Positions 1 to 8,289 are shown, counted from the first letter of the stretch. The stretch is 64,000 nt of DNA from Blastococcus sp. CT_GayMR20 (GCF_004570345.1 NZ_SPQM01000009.1:13572-77571), one strand, 5' to 3'. Program-made: numbers and translations. Notes: generated by a model not told the origin, from the letters alone.

Positions 1-158
1 TCGCCGGCGGCTCCGGCATCCTGCTCTACCTGCTGCTGTGGGTGCTGCTGCCCTCCGGCCCCCTCCGCCCGGGGGACGAGCCGCGTCCCGTCGACCGGGC
101 GGTCGACCGCCTGCACACCGCCGTCTCGACCCTGGGGACGACCCCTCGGCAGCGGTGA
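1..158 (+). CDS. PspC-domain protein, C-terminal fragment (window edge)
   Basis: The frame is open from base 3 to the stop at 156-158 and encodes the last 51 residues of the PspC-domain membrane protein whose complete copy is at 50272-50613. The fragment holds the end of the PspC transmembrane segment (LLYLLLWVLL) and a charged tail. The 5' part lies outside the window; whether it matches 50430-50613 would show how far the inverted repeat extends. Confidence 0.85.
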   Translation, partial: AGGSGILLYLLLWVLLPSGPLRPGDEPRPVDRAVDRLHTAVSTLGTTPRQR

Positions 159-169
159 CCCCCGGACGT

Positions 170-208
170 GCGAGCGCCCCCGGGTCCACCGGTACCGGGG
201 GCGCTCGC
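170..208. terminator. Hairpin between convergent genes
   Basis: A perfect 14-bp GC stem (170-183 with 195-208) encloses an 11-nt loop, in the gap between the convergent PspC-domain gene and the YihY/BrkB gene. There is no T tract, which is usual for high-GC actinobacterial terminators. It could serve both directions. Confidence 0.6.
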
Positions 209-231
209 CTGCGGTGCTACGACCGGACGAC

Positions 232-1266
232 TCAGGTCGTCTGCTGGGGCTTCGGGTCCTCCCGGGCGTCCAGCTGGATCTCCTTGTCCGCCCGCGGCAC
301 GCCCTCCTTCAGCTCCTTGGTCCGCTCGATCTCGGCGTCCAGCTCGATGCCGAACAGCAGCGCCAGGTTGATCAGCCAGAACCAGATCAGGAAGACGATC
401 ACCCCGGCCAGCGTCCCGTAGGTCTTGTTGTAGCTGCCGAAGTTGCCCACGTAGAACGCGAACAGCGCCGAGGCGACGATCGCCACCACGATGGCGACGC
501 CGGCTCCGGGGCTGACCCACTTGAAGCCGCGCAGCCGGACATTGGGGGTCGCGTAGTAGAGGACGGCGATCATCAGCGCCAGGAGCACGAGGACGACCGG
601 CCACTTGATGACGTTCCAGACCGTCTGACCCGTCTCACCGATGCTCATGGCCTGCCCGATCGCATCGACGACCGGGCCGCTGAGCACGAGCGTGGCCAGG
701 ATCAGGGCAGCGAACAGGATGCCGATGAGGGTCACCAGCAGCTGCAGTGGCTTGAGCTTCCAGATCTTGCGGCCTTCGGGCGTCTCGTAGACCACGTTCG
801 CCGCGCGGGTGAAGGCTCCGACGTAGCCCGAGGCCGACCACACGGCGCCGGCCAGACCGAGGATCAGGCCGAAGCCGGCAGCGCTGTCGTTGCGCGCCAG
901 CTGGTCGATCACCGGGGTGAGGGCGTCGGAGGCACTGCCGGGGACGACGGAGGTGAGCGCGTCGGTCAGCTTCTGCGGGTCGACCAGCAGCCCGATGATG
1001 GAGAGCAGCGCGACCAGCGCGGGGAACAGCGCGAGGACGCCGTAGTAGGTGAGCGCGGCGGCCCAGTCGGTGAGGTTGTCCTCGCTGAACTCCTTGAGGG
1101 TGCGCTTGATCGTCCCGCCGGTGGTCGGCTTCGGGTCGGCGCCGGTCGGGGCGTAGTCCGCCCGCGTCCCGCTGATCTCGTCGGTCTGGGGCGCGGGGTC
1201 GCCGGAGGCCGCGCGGTTCCGGTCGGACTGTGCGTCCGCCGTGCGGCTGTGGGAGCCGGTGGCCAT
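232..1266 (-). CDS. YihY/virulence factor BrkB family membrane protein
   Basis: A 344-aa inner-membrane protein of the YihY/BrkB family (often mislabelled RNase BN). A hydrophilic N-terminus of about 60 residues precedes the family core, which begins with the FSEDNLTDWAAALTYYGVLA stretch (the usual D-x-x-x-x-AAALTYY signature). Five to six hydrophobic segments follow, and the tail is charged and rich in K, E and D. The start is the ATG at 1266, preceded by AAGGA at 7-nt spacing; the frame stays open upstream but those starts lack a ribosome site. Molecular function is not established for the family; roles in envelope transport have been proposed. It is followed downstream by the convergent hairpin at 170-208. 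Exact second copy at 49164-50198. Confidence 0.85.
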   Translation of the reverse strand: MATGSHSRTADAQSDRNRAASGDPAPQTDEISGTRADYAPTGADPKPTTGGTIKRTLKEFSEDNLTDWAAALTYYGVLALFPALVALLSIIGLLVDPQKLTDALTSVVPGSASDALTPVIDQLARNDSAAGFGLILGLAGAVWSASGYVGAFTRAANVVYETPEGRKIWKLKPLQLLVTLIGILFAALILATLVLSGPVVDAIGQAMSIGETGQTVWNVIKWPVVLVLLALMIAVLYYATPNVRLRGFKWVSPGAGVAIVVAIVASALFAFYVGNFGSYNKTYGTLAGVIVFLIWFWLINLALLFGIELDAEIERTKELKEGVPRADKEIQLDAREDPKPQQTT

Positions 1267-1353
1267 GTGATGGTCCTTGTCGTCAGGCGGAGGGAAGTCG
1301 GCTGTCCGGTTCCCCGGACGGACCCCTTCCATGCCGGACGCGCCGGTAACGGT

Positions 1354-2859
1354 TCAGCGAAGCCCGGAGACGGGGGACCACTCGCCCGCGCGCGCGGTCG
1401 CCTCCTCGACGGCGGCCAGCCGGTCCGGCCGCCGCCCGGTGCCGGCCCGGCGGTCGGCCACGATGCCGGCGAACGCGACCAGGACGACCGCGGCCGATGC
1501 GACCGCCCCGATCAGGGCCACCTGGGTGTACGCGACGTCGCGCGGGAAGCCGGTCGCCGGGTCGAGACTTGCCGCGATGAGGGTCACCGCCACGGTGCTG
1601 CCGAGGGCCTGGCCGACCGATCGGGCGATCGAGTTGACCGCGTTGGCCACCCCGGTCTCGTCCTCGTCGACAGCCTGCACGACCGTCGCGGGGAGGGCGG
1701 CGTAGGCGACGGTCACCGCCAGCTGCGTGAGCAGCCCCGCCAGGACGACCGACCACGGCACGCCGCGGTACAGCGCGAGGAGCAGGAAGCCCGCGACCCC
1801 GGACAGGGCGCCGGCCAGCAGCGTGGGGAGGGCGCCCAGGCGGGTCACCACCCGGCCGGCGAACGGGGCGACGACGATCCCGGCGATCCCGCCCGGCAGC
1901 AGGTAGACCACCGACGCCTCGAGGATCGACGCACCGAAGCCGTAGCCGGTCACCCCCGGCGGGGCCTGTACGTACTGGAGGATCGCGAGGAACGACGCGA
2001 ACAGTGCGACGCCGGTCATGAGGCCGGCGATGTTCGGGACGATCGTCCGCCGGTCGGCCAGCATCGCGGGCCGCACCAGTGGTTGTGCTGTCCGCCGCTG
2101 CAGGACGACCCAGCCGGCGAGCACCGCAGCGGACGCTCCCAGGCAACCGACGACCCCGGGCGAGCCCCAGCCCCAGACGTTGCCCTGCGACAGCGGCAGC
2201 AGCAGGAGGACCAGCCCGGCGCCGAGGACGACCGCGCCCCACCAGTCGACCCGCCCGGTCCCGGTCGACGGGCGGCGCGGCAGCACCCGGGCCGCCAGGG
2301 CCAGCGACACGAGCGTGACACCGAGGCCGATCCAGAACGGACGGCGGTAGTCGCCGCCGTCGCCGACGAGCAGGCCGGTGGCGACCAGGCCCGCGACGCC
2401 GCCGACGGCCAGCGTGCTGCTCACGACGGCCATCGCGACGCTCAGCCGGGCTTCCGGGACCTCGCGGCGCAGCACGCTCATCGACAGCGGGAAGAGCCCG
2501 TAGGAGGCGCCCTGCAGGATCCGGCCGACGAGCAGCAGGGGCAGCGAGGTCGTGAGGACGGCCAGCAGCGTGCCGACGGCGACGGCGGCGAGGATGCCGA
2601 GGATCACCGGCCGCTCGCCGCGCAGGTCGCCGAGCCGGCCGAGAACCGGCGTGAGGACGGCGGCGGCGAGCAGGTTGGCGGTCAGCACCCACCCGGCGGC
2701 ACCGGGGGAGACGTCCAGCTGCTGCTCGATCGCGCCGAGCACCGGGACGACGAGGCTCTGCAGCAGCGACAAGGTGGTGACGCCGAGGGACAGTGCCAGG
2801 ACGAGCAGGCCGGTCCTGGTCGCGGGTGCCGCCGCCGAGGTCTCCGGTCGCGGGGGCAC
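1354..2859 (-). CDS. MFS drug-efflux-type transporter (DHA2-like, 14 TM)
   Basis: A 501-aa polytopic membrane protein of the major facilitator superfamily with about 14 predicted hydrophobic segments. The MFS motif A-like loop GRLGDLRGERPV lies between TM2 and TM3, and GRILQGASYGLFPLSMSVLR resembles the TM4 region of the EmrB/QacA (DHA2) group. A second motif-A-like loop (GRVVTRLGALP) occurs in the C-terminal half. It probably exports hydrophobic compounds by proton antiport; the substrate cannot be inferred. The start is the GTG at 2859, because the upstream ATG is in another frame. No dedicated regulator is adjacent, unlike the second DHA2 gene at 10932-12698. Exact copy at 47571-49076. Confidence 0.85.
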   Translation of the reverse strand: MPPRPETSAAAPATRTGLLVLALSLGVTTLSLLQSLVVPVLGAIEQQLDVSPGAAGWVLTANLLAAAVLTPVLGRLGDLRGERPVILGILAAVAVGTLLAVLTTSLPLLLVGRILQGASYGLFPLSMSVLRREVPEARLSVAMAVVSSTLAVGGVAGLVATGLLVGDGGDYRRPFWIGLGVTLVSLALAARVLPRRPSTGTGRVDWWGAVVLGAGLVLLLLPLSQGNVWGWGSPGVVGCLGASAAVLAGWVVLQRRTAQPLVRPAMLADRRTIVPNIAGLMTGVALFASFLAILQYVQAPPGVTGYGFGASILEASVVYLLPGGIAGIVVAPFAGRVVTRLGALPTLLAGALSGVAGFLLLALYRGVPWSVVLAGLLTQLAVTVAYAALPATVVQAVDEDETGVANAVNSIARSVGQALGSTVAVTLIAASLDPATGFPRDVAYTQVALIGAVASAAVVLVAFAGIVADRRAGTGRRPDRLAAVEEATARAGEWSPVSGLR

Positions 2860-3051
2860 GCATCGATGACACCACGCCGCCGCGGCGCCCGGGACGCGGC
2901 CCCGTGGCGGTACCTGCAGTGAAGTCAGTCACACACGGTCAGGGGAAGTACACGAATTGACGATTAGCACCTCACTTCGCGGGGGACACAGTTCCCCGAC
3001 GACGTGATCCGCCCCTGACCCGGCGGACCCGACTTGTGGGGGAAAGAACTG

Positions 3052-3210
3052 ATGGTGCTGGCCGTGACCCTGCTGGGGTTCTTCCTGCTGACGGCCCTGG
3101 TGATCGCGATGGGCGCCTCGTCCACCGCCCGCTACGAGCGCGAGCGCGACGAGCGGGCGATGAGCCCGCACCACGCCGCGGCCGAGGCGGTCGGAGCGGT
3201 GACCGCTTAG
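3052..3210 (+). CDS. Small single-span membrane protein (52 aa)
   Basis: A short gene with a strong ribosome site (GGGGGAAAG, 5 nt before the ATG). It encodes one hydrophobic helix (residues 2-22, LAVTLLGFFLLTALVIAMGA) followed by a charged, mostly Arg/Glu, cytoplasmic tail. Its stop codon abuts the stop of the convergent acyl-CoA dehydrogenase gene (3211). The 190 bases upstream, back to the divergent MFS gene, can hold its promoter. I do not recognise the family. The ribosome site, the membrane-protein composition and the tight packing make it likely to be real. Exact copy at 47220-47378. Confidence 0.65.
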   Translation: MVLAVTLLGFFLLTALVIAMGASSTARYERERDERAMSPHHAAAEAVGAVTA

Positions 3211-5004
3211 TCAGAGCCAGCGCTCGGGGGTGTCGAGCACCGTCCGGTCCAGCGACTCGAGCAGGTCGAACCGCTGGTGGACGCGGGGCAGCTCCCAGCG
3301 CCAGAAGAACCGGGCGGCCTGACGCTTGCCGTCGTGGAAGTCGCTGTCCGACGTCTGCGTAGCGAGCGCCTGCTCCAGCCACAGCCACGCGACGACGAGG
3401 TGGCCGGCGGCCTCCAGGTAGACGTGCGAATTGGCGAGCGTCACCTCGGGGTCACCCGCTCCCCAGAGCGTCGCGGTCACGGCGCCGAGCCGGGAGGTGG
3501 CGGCGTCGAGGTCCGCGGCGAAGCCGGCCCACTCCGTGCCGGCGGCCCGGGCGGTGGTGGCGGCGATGGTCTCGGTGAGCAGCGCCAGTCCTGCACCGCC
3601 CTGCATGACGACCTTGCGGCCCAGCAGGTCCAGCGACTGGATGCCCTGCGTCCCCTCGTGGATCGGGTTGAGCCGGTTGTCCCGGTAGAACTGCTCGACG
3701 GGGTAGTCGCGGGTGTAGCCGTAGCCGCCGTGCACCTGGATGGCGAGGTCGTCGGCGACCGGACCCCACTGGGAGGGCCAGGCCTTCGCGATCGGGGTCA
3801 GCACGTCCAGCAGCAGGTGGGCTCGCGCGCGGTCGGCCTCGGTCTCGGCGGTCTGCTCCTCGTCGACGAGCCGCGCGCAGTACAGCCCCAGCGCGAGCCC
3901 GCCCTCGACGTAGGACTTCGCGGTCAGCAGCATCCGGCGCACGTCCGCGTGCTCGACGATCGGCACCGGGGGTGACGCGGGGTCCTTCGCGCCGGCCGGG
4001 CGGCCCTGGGTGCGGCTGCGGGCGTACTCGAGCGCGTGCAGGTAGCCGGTGTAGCCGAGCACTGTCGCGCCCATGCCGACACCGATCCGCGCCTCGTTCA
4101 TCATGTGGAACATGTAGGTCAGGCCGCGGTGCTGCTCGCCGACCAGGTAGCCGACCGCTCCGGCCCGCCCGCCCGGGCGGTACGCGCCCTCGCCGAAGTT
4201 CAGCAGGGTGTTCGTCGTCCCCCGGTAGCCCATCTTGTGGTTCAGGCCGGCCAGGACGACGTCGTTGCGCTCACCCAGCGAGCCGTCCTCCTCCACCAGG
4301 AACTTGGGCACGATGAACAGCGAGATGCCCTTCACCCCGGGCGGTCCGCCGGGGATCTTGGCCAGCACCAGGTGCACGATGTTCTCGGTCAGCTCGTGGT
4401 CGCCGCCCGAGATCCACATCTTGTTGCCGGTCAGCCGGTAGGTGCCGTCGTCCTGGGGTTCGGCCTTCGTCGTGATGTCGGCCAGCGAGGAGCCGGCCTG
4501 CGGCTCGGAGAGCGCCATCGTGCCGAACCAGCGGCCCTCGAGCTCGGGCCGGACGTAGGTGTCGATCTGCTCGCGGCTGCCGTGGGCCAGCAGCAGGCGG
4601 GCGTTGCCCATGGTCAGGAACGGATAGGCCGAGGTGCCGACGTTCGCCGCCTTGAACCAGGCGAACACCGCCTGCCCGACCGTGTGCGGCAGCTGCATGC
4701 CGCCGTACTCCTCGTCGAAGGAACCGGCCATGAGCCCGGCGTCGGTGAAGACCTTCAGCGCCTTCGAGACCTCCGGGATCATCTCGACCTTGCCACCGAC
4801 CATCGTCGGCTCGTTCAGGTCGGCCTTCCGGTTGTGCGGCGCGAAGTGGTCGGTCGCGATCTGCTCGGCGAGGTCGAGGACGGCGTCGAAGGTGTCGCGG
4901 GAGTGCTCGGCGAACCTCGGCCGCTTGGTCAGCGACTCGACGTCGAGCCAATCGTGGAGCAGGAAGTCGAGGTCCCGACGGGACAGGATCAGTGAGTCGC
5001 CCAC
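3211..5004 (-). CDS. Acyl-CoA dehydrogenase, long form (DmdC/FadE5-like)
   Basis: A 597-aa flavoprotein of the acyl-CoA dehydrogenase superfamily in its extended form (about 600 residues against about 380 for classical members). It probably oxidises an acyl-CoA to the enoyl-CoA with FAD, passing electrons to ETF. Visible elements are the FAD/substrate region around GTMALSEPQAGSSLADITTK, the Q-V-H-G-G-Y-G-Y-T motif near residue 450, and NPIHEGTQGIQ, which carries the likely catalytic-base Glu. An all-helical C-terminal extension follows, typical of the DmdC/FadE5-type subfamily. Substrate specificity cannot be read from the sequence. The GTG at 5004 was chosen because TACTCT, a good -10 hexamer on the minus strand, lies 7 nt upstream, giving a leaderless transcript. 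Divergent from the HNH gene. Exact copy at 45426-47219. Confidence 0.9.
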   Translation of the reverse strand: MGDSLILSRRDLDFLLHDWLDVESLTKRPRFAEHSRDTFDAVLDLAEQIATDHFAPHNRKADLNEPTMVGGKVEMIPEVSKALKVFTDAGLMAGSFDEEYGGMQLPHTVGQAVFAWFKAANVGTSAYPFLTMGNARLLLAHGSREQIDTYVRPELEGRWFGTMALSEPQAGSSLADITTKAEPQDDGTYRLTGNKMWISGGDHELTENIVHLVLAKIPGGPPGVKGISLFIVPKFLVEEDGSLGERNDVVLAGLNHKMGYRGTTNTLLNFGEGAYRPGGRAGAVGYLVGEQHRGLTYMFHMMNEARIGVGMGATVLGYTGYLHALEYARSRTQGRPAGAKDPASPPVPIVEHADVRRMLLTAKSYVEGGLALGLYCARLVDEEQTAETEADRARAHLLLDVLTPIAKAWPSQWGPVADDLAIQVHGGYGYTRDYPVEQFYRDNRLNPIHEGTQGIQSLDLLGRKVVMQGGAGLALLTETIAATTARAAGTEWAGFAADLDAATSRLGAVTATLWGAGDPEVTLANSHVYLEAAGHLVVAWLWLEQALATQTSDSDFHDGKRQAARFFWRWELPRVHQRFDLLESLDRTVLDTPERWL

Positions 5005-5155
5005 GGACGTCAGAGTAGGCCGAACGCCGCGCCGGCGTGCAGCGCAAGCCCGTCGTGACATCTGTGGACAGCGGTCTGACCTGGGGATTCATGTGGTGAA
5101 GGGCCTCCTGGGGCGGTAGACTTCGAACACCTGATCGAAGGGGTTCGGAGGTCTG

Positions 5156-6069
5156 ATGGGCGGGCTGCGGTCGGCACTCGACGCGCTCGCCGCCGACGAC
5201 CTCCATGTCCTGGTGGCGCCGCAGCTGCCGGCCCGGACGGCCGAACTCGTGCGGGCCCGGAACCGGATCGACGCCGAACTCGCCCGCACCGTCCGCGTGG
5301 CAGACTGCGCGCAGGTCGCCGTCGTCACGCCGGTGGTCACCCCGGACAACCTCGCCGCCGCCGCCGAGCACGGCGTCGACCTCGCCGAGGTCGACCGGGT
5401 GCTGGCCGAGACCGCCGCCACCCAGGAACACGGGCACCTGGCCCGGGTGGTGCACCACCACCTCGCCTGCCTCGACCCCGACGGATCCGAGCCCGACCCC
5501 ACCGAGGACCGGTCGCTCAGGTTGTTCATGCACGCCGACGGCAGCGTGTCCGGCCGGTTCGAACTGGACGCCGTCGGCGGCCAGAAGGTTCAGGCCGCAC
5601 TGGAGTCCATCGTCCAGGCCAACCGGCCCGCCCAGGACCCCCGCAGCCGCGCCCAGCAGCTGGGCGACGCGTTCGTGCAACTCGCCGACAACGCGCTGGC
5701 CACCGGCGAACTACCGGTCCTTCGCACCGTCAAGCCGCACGTCGTCGTCACCATCCCGCTGGCCGACCCCGTCGACCCCACCACCGGTCCCGGCGCCGGG
5801 ACGACGGGGTTCGGGGTGGACATCTCGGCAGCACGGGCACGCTGGCTCGCCTGCGACGGCACCATCACCCGGGTGGTCGTCGGGCCCGAAGGACAACCCC
5901 TGGAGCTGGGACGCTCGCACCGGGTCGTCCCGCCATCCCTGCGCCGGGCGGTCGAGGTCAGAGACCACACCTGCGTGTTCGCCGGCTGCGCAGCGCCGAG
6001 CCACTGGTGCGACGTCCACCACCTGATCCACTGGATCAACGGCGGCGAGACCAGCCTCGACAACTTCGC
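5156..6069 (+). pseudogene. DUF222/HNH endonuclease gene, 5' part, interrupted by an integrated element
   Basis: Encodes the first 304 residues of a DUF222-HNH protein (13E12-repeat-like family, multi-copy in Actinobacteria). DUF222 spans about residues 1-240. The HNH domain starts with C273 (CVFAGC) and the D286-V-H-H-L-I-H292 core. The element at 6066-10718 cuts the gene immediately after the Asn of the HNH motif; the remaining 45 codons are at 10720-10857. Joining across the TCGC core restores a 350-aa frame ending in the missing LLCERHH half of the motif. The present frame reads a further 16 foreign codons to a stop at 6116-6118, so the product lacks the second half of the nuclease site and is presumably inactive. 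Start: ATG with GGAGG 4 nt upstream; possible -10 TAGACT at 5117-5122. Copy at 44361-45274. Confidence 0.92.
6066..6069. other. Left attachment-site core (attL)
   Basis: The TCGC core is preceded by host HNH coding sequence (GACAACT) and followed by element sequence (TCGTCCAAAGG). Strand exchange by a large serine integrase would occur within this core; the exact central dinucleotide cannot be fixed from one pair of junctions. Confidence 0.8.
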
Positions 6070-6101
6070 TCGTCCAAAGGTCACCCCCTCAACTAGACCC
6101 G

Positions 6102-6107
6102 TATGGT
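6102..6107 (+). promoter_or_regulatory. Putative -10 box of the leaderless Abi-alpha gene
   Basis: The hexamer TATGGT (TANNNT type) ends 7 nt before the ATG at 6115. There is no ribosome site in front of either candidate start. Transcription starting at or next to the A of the ATG would give a leaderless mRNA, common in Actinobacteria. The same layout precedes the next gene. Confidence 0.45.
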
Positions 6108-6114
6108 CTGCCGC

Positions 6115-7011
6115 ATGACGGGCGGCGAGATCGTTCCAGTGGCGGCCCAAGCAGCGGCATCCGTAGCGAAGAAGGCCGTCGACGATAAGGACGACAAGAG
6201 CGCCCTGCAGGGTCTGGCCACAGAGTCGCCAAACATGAAAGCGGCTGCGGAGAGCTACGCCCGCCGTGTCGCCATCAAGCAGGCAGTGCTCTTGAAGGTC
6301 TACCAGCCGCTGGCGCGCTTTCTTGGGCTCTCGCGCGAATACTTTGACACCGGGTTCCACGAGGACATGGCCAAGAAGGTGACCGGCATCCCGGACGAGC
6401 ATCTCGTTACGCCATCACCTTCGGTGGCTATTCCCGCGATGCAAGGCCTTGGCTATTCGTTCGAGGAGCCAGACCTTAAGGAGATGTACTTGAGTCTGCT
6501 CGCAACAGCCACGGACGACCGGGTTTCGAGTAATGCACATCCCTCCTTCGCTGAAGTGATCCGACAGCTCTCTCCTGGAGAGGCGACTCTGCTTCTTGAG
6601 ACCTTGCGCGCGAAGCTCCTTCCTGCGGTACGAGTGTCGCGCAAGTCGCCGGAGGGCGAAGGCGGCGTAATCGCCTTCAACTATCTGCTCCCCTTGCATC
6701 TTTCCGAGACTAATGAACCGAAAGAGGAGTCCTCCCTTCCGGTCTGGATCGACAACTGGATTCGCCTCGGACTGATTGAGGTCGACTATATGCGCAGCTT
6801 TGTCGACGAGGGGCGTTACTCATGGGTGCACGAGCGGCCGGAATTCCTGTTGTTGATCGAGAGCGATCCGCGAGGCCGAGAGGGATTCGACATTGAGCGC
6901 GGCGTCCTGCGGACTACAGACTTTGGATCACGATTCTTGGCTGCCGTCTCATACGACGGGGTAGGGCTCGACGGCGCGCCAGGGTTGGCCGAGGTCGAGG
7001 ACGGCGATTAG
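6115..7011 (+). CDS. Abi-alpha (DUF4393) family protein, probable abortive-infection component
   Basis: The 298-aa product resembles the Abi-alpha/DUF4393 family. Family-like features are PSVAIPAMQGLGYSFEEPDL followed by KEMYLSLLATATD; the conserved block HPSFAEVIRQLSPGEATLLL in mid-protein; the later NWIRLGLIEV; and a C-terminal TDFGSRFLAAV segment. The N-terminus (VAAQAAASVAKKAVDDK) is an amphipathic, Ala/Lys-rich helix, and no transmembrane segment is obvious. Family members sit in phage-defence contexts, but a biochemical activity is not established to my knowledge. The gene is 81 bases upstream of a RelA/SpoT-domain gene on the same strand. An alternative start is the ATG at 6103; 6115 is preferred because of the -10 box. 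Codon use is far less GC-biased than in flanking host genes, showing transfer. Copy at 43419-44315. Confidence 0.7.
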   Translation: MTGGEIVPVAAQAAASVAKKAVDDKDDKSALQGLATESPNMKAAAESYARRVAIKQAVLLKVYQPLARFLGLSREYFDTGFHEDMAKKVTGIPDEHLVTPSPSVAIPAMQGLGYSFEEPDLKEMYLSLLATATDDRVSSNAHPSFAEVIRQLSPGEATLLLETLRAKLLPAVRVSRKSPEGEGGVIAFNYLLPLHLSETNEPKEESSLPVWIDNWIRLGLIEVDYMRSFVDEGRYSWVHERPEFLLLIESDPRGREGFDIERGVLRTTDFGSRFLAAVSYDGVGLDGAPGLAEVEDGD

Positions 7012-7078
7012 CCGCCGGGGTAGGCCGCACACAGCAGCGCTCGCAAGACGACACATCGCGAGTGACACCTCCGCCCCG

Positions 7079-7084
7079 TAGCGT
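7079..7084 (+). promoter_or_regulatory. Putative -10 box of the leaderless RelA/SpoT-domain gene
   Basis: TAGCGT ends 8 nt before the ATG at 7093, and no Shine-Dalgarno sequence is present. The arrangement, including the GCCGCATG at the start codon, closely resembles that of the Abi-alpha gene. Both cargo genes may thus respond to the same sigma factor although each has its own promoter. Confidence 0.45.
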
Positions 7085-7092
7085 GTCGCCGC

Positions 7093-8208
7093 ATGGGTGT
7101 CGAGTCGAGCAGGTCGCCGGCGGAGGTGACGCCTGAGGAGTTCTACGACGCCACTGCTTCAGCTTTCGACCGCTTGCGCCAGGAAGGCGAATTCACTCTC
7201 AAGCACTTTCTGACGCAGCGGAAGATCAAAGTGCATTCGGTCGTATCCAGACTGAAGACTCGCGAAAGCTACCTCGGAAAAGTCAAGCGCCAAGAAACCA
7301 TGCAAGGCGAAGAGCCAAAGGAGTCGTTCGATCTCGCAGGGGTACGCGTTGTGTGCCTCTTTCTGTCTGACCTTGAGCGGGTCGGGCAACTACTGCGCGA
7401 TGAATTCGATGTCATCAGCGAGGACAATAAGATCCTTGGGGCAGCCGAGGACGTCTTCGGCTACATGTCCGTCCACTACGTCATTCGATTCAGCAAGTCC
7501 ATGTCCGGGCCCCGGTACGATGGGCTTCATGACCTGGACTTTGAGGTGCAAGTGCGCACCATCCTCATGGACGCTTGGGCGAACGTTTCGCACTACTTGG
7601 ACTACAAGGGTGAAGCTTCTATTCCTAGCGAGTTGCGCCGCGACTTCTACGCCCTAAGCGGATTGTTCTATGTAGCGGATCGGCAATTCGAGACGTTCTC
7701 GCGAGAGTCGGGCCGATCCGCTAAGCGAGCCAGTTCTGCGATTGCCGAAGGTGGGCGTGACCTTGAGGTCAACCTGAACACTGTCGAAGCACTCGTCCGA
7801 CTACTTTTCTCGGACCGACGTCGTGCTCCCCGCAACACCTTCGGAGTTCTTGCAGAGGAGCTTGCGGACGCCGGGTATCGCTCGATGGCCGCTGTGGAAC
7901 GCGACATCAAGAAGGGCACGCCGTCCGCTCTGGACATCGATGAGGCAAACAGGGATAGCTCGGGGAGGCCCTATCTCACGGATCTGGGCATGGCACGGGT
8001 CGCCCTCCGGCACGCGTCAGCGGACTATGCGAACGCGATGACCGAGCGGAGTGAACGGCGTGCCAAGAGGGAGGGGCGGACCTCAAAGGCTCGTGCACCA
8101 CGAGCGATGAAGGCAGACGCACCTAAGCGTGCCCGGACGACCAAGGCCGCTTCAGGCGAGGAGGACGCTTCGCGGCCTAAGTCGGAAGGCTCCGACAAAG
8201 CGGACTGA
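7093..8208 (+). CDS. RelA/SpoT-domain nucleotide pyrophosphokinase (alarmone-synthetase-like, possible toxin)
   Basis: A 371-aa protein with a complete synthetase-type RelA/SpoT domain (about residues 45-180). It has S52-R-L-K-x3-S59-x3-K63 (ATP-binding basic motif), F-D80-L-A-G-V-R85 (catalytic Asp), G123-Y-M-S-V-H-Y129, and E151-V-Q-V-R-T156 (catalytic Glu) followed by D-A-W-A-x3-H167. All key residues are present, so transfer of pyrophosphate from ATP to an acceptor (GTP/GDP, another nucleotide or tRNA) is plausible. There is no hydrolase (HD), TGS or ACT domain, unlike long Rel. The roughly 190-residue C-terminal part is unrecognised and ends in a Lys/Arg/Ala/Ser-rich tail. Small RelA/SpoT proteins in accessory DNA include phage-triggered toxins (toxSAS/CapRel type). 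Paired with the upstream Abi-alpha gene. Copy at 42222-43337. Confidence 0.85.
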   Translation: MGVESSRSPAEVTPEEFYDATASAFDRLRQEGEFTLKHFLTQRKIKVHSVVSRLKTRESYLGKVKRQETMQGEEPKESFDLAGVRVVCLFLSDLERVGQLLRDEFDVISEDNKILGAAEDVFGYMSVHYVIRFSKSMSGPRYDGLHDLDFEVQVRTILMDAWANVSHYLDYKGEASIPSELRRDFYALSGLFYVADRQFETFSRESGRSAKRASSAIAEGGRDLEVNLNTVEALVRLLFSDRRRAPRNTFGVLAEELADAGYRSMAAVERDIKKGTPSALDIDEANRDSSGRPYLTDLGMARVALRHASADYANAMTERSERRAKREGRTSKARAPRAMKADAPKRARTTKAASGEEDASRPKSEGSDKAD

Positions 8209-8219
8209 CGGCGACCCTT

Positions 8220-8260
8220 CGCCCCGACCGCTTGGCGGGTGGGGGTCGGGGGCGTTCTTT
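8220..8260 (+). terminator. Probable Rho-independent terminator after the RelA/SpoT-domain gene
   Basis: A GC stem (CGCCCCGACC with GGTCGGGGGCG, one bulged G) is followed directly by TTCTTT. It sits 12 nt after the stop codon of the alarmone-synthetase-like gene and should end the two-gene cargo transcript. Confidence 0.6.
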
Positions 8261-8289
8261 CCCCCGGACCCGCAACTGCCCGTTGCGGT

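Noticed and set aside
214..2922. A 902-codon open frame opposite the YihY and MFS genes
   Set aside because: It is a GC-driven antisense frame: composition dominated by Arg, Asp, Gln and Gly with no domain-like pattern, fully overlapping two well-supported membrane-protein genes. The same applies to its mirror at 47508-50216.
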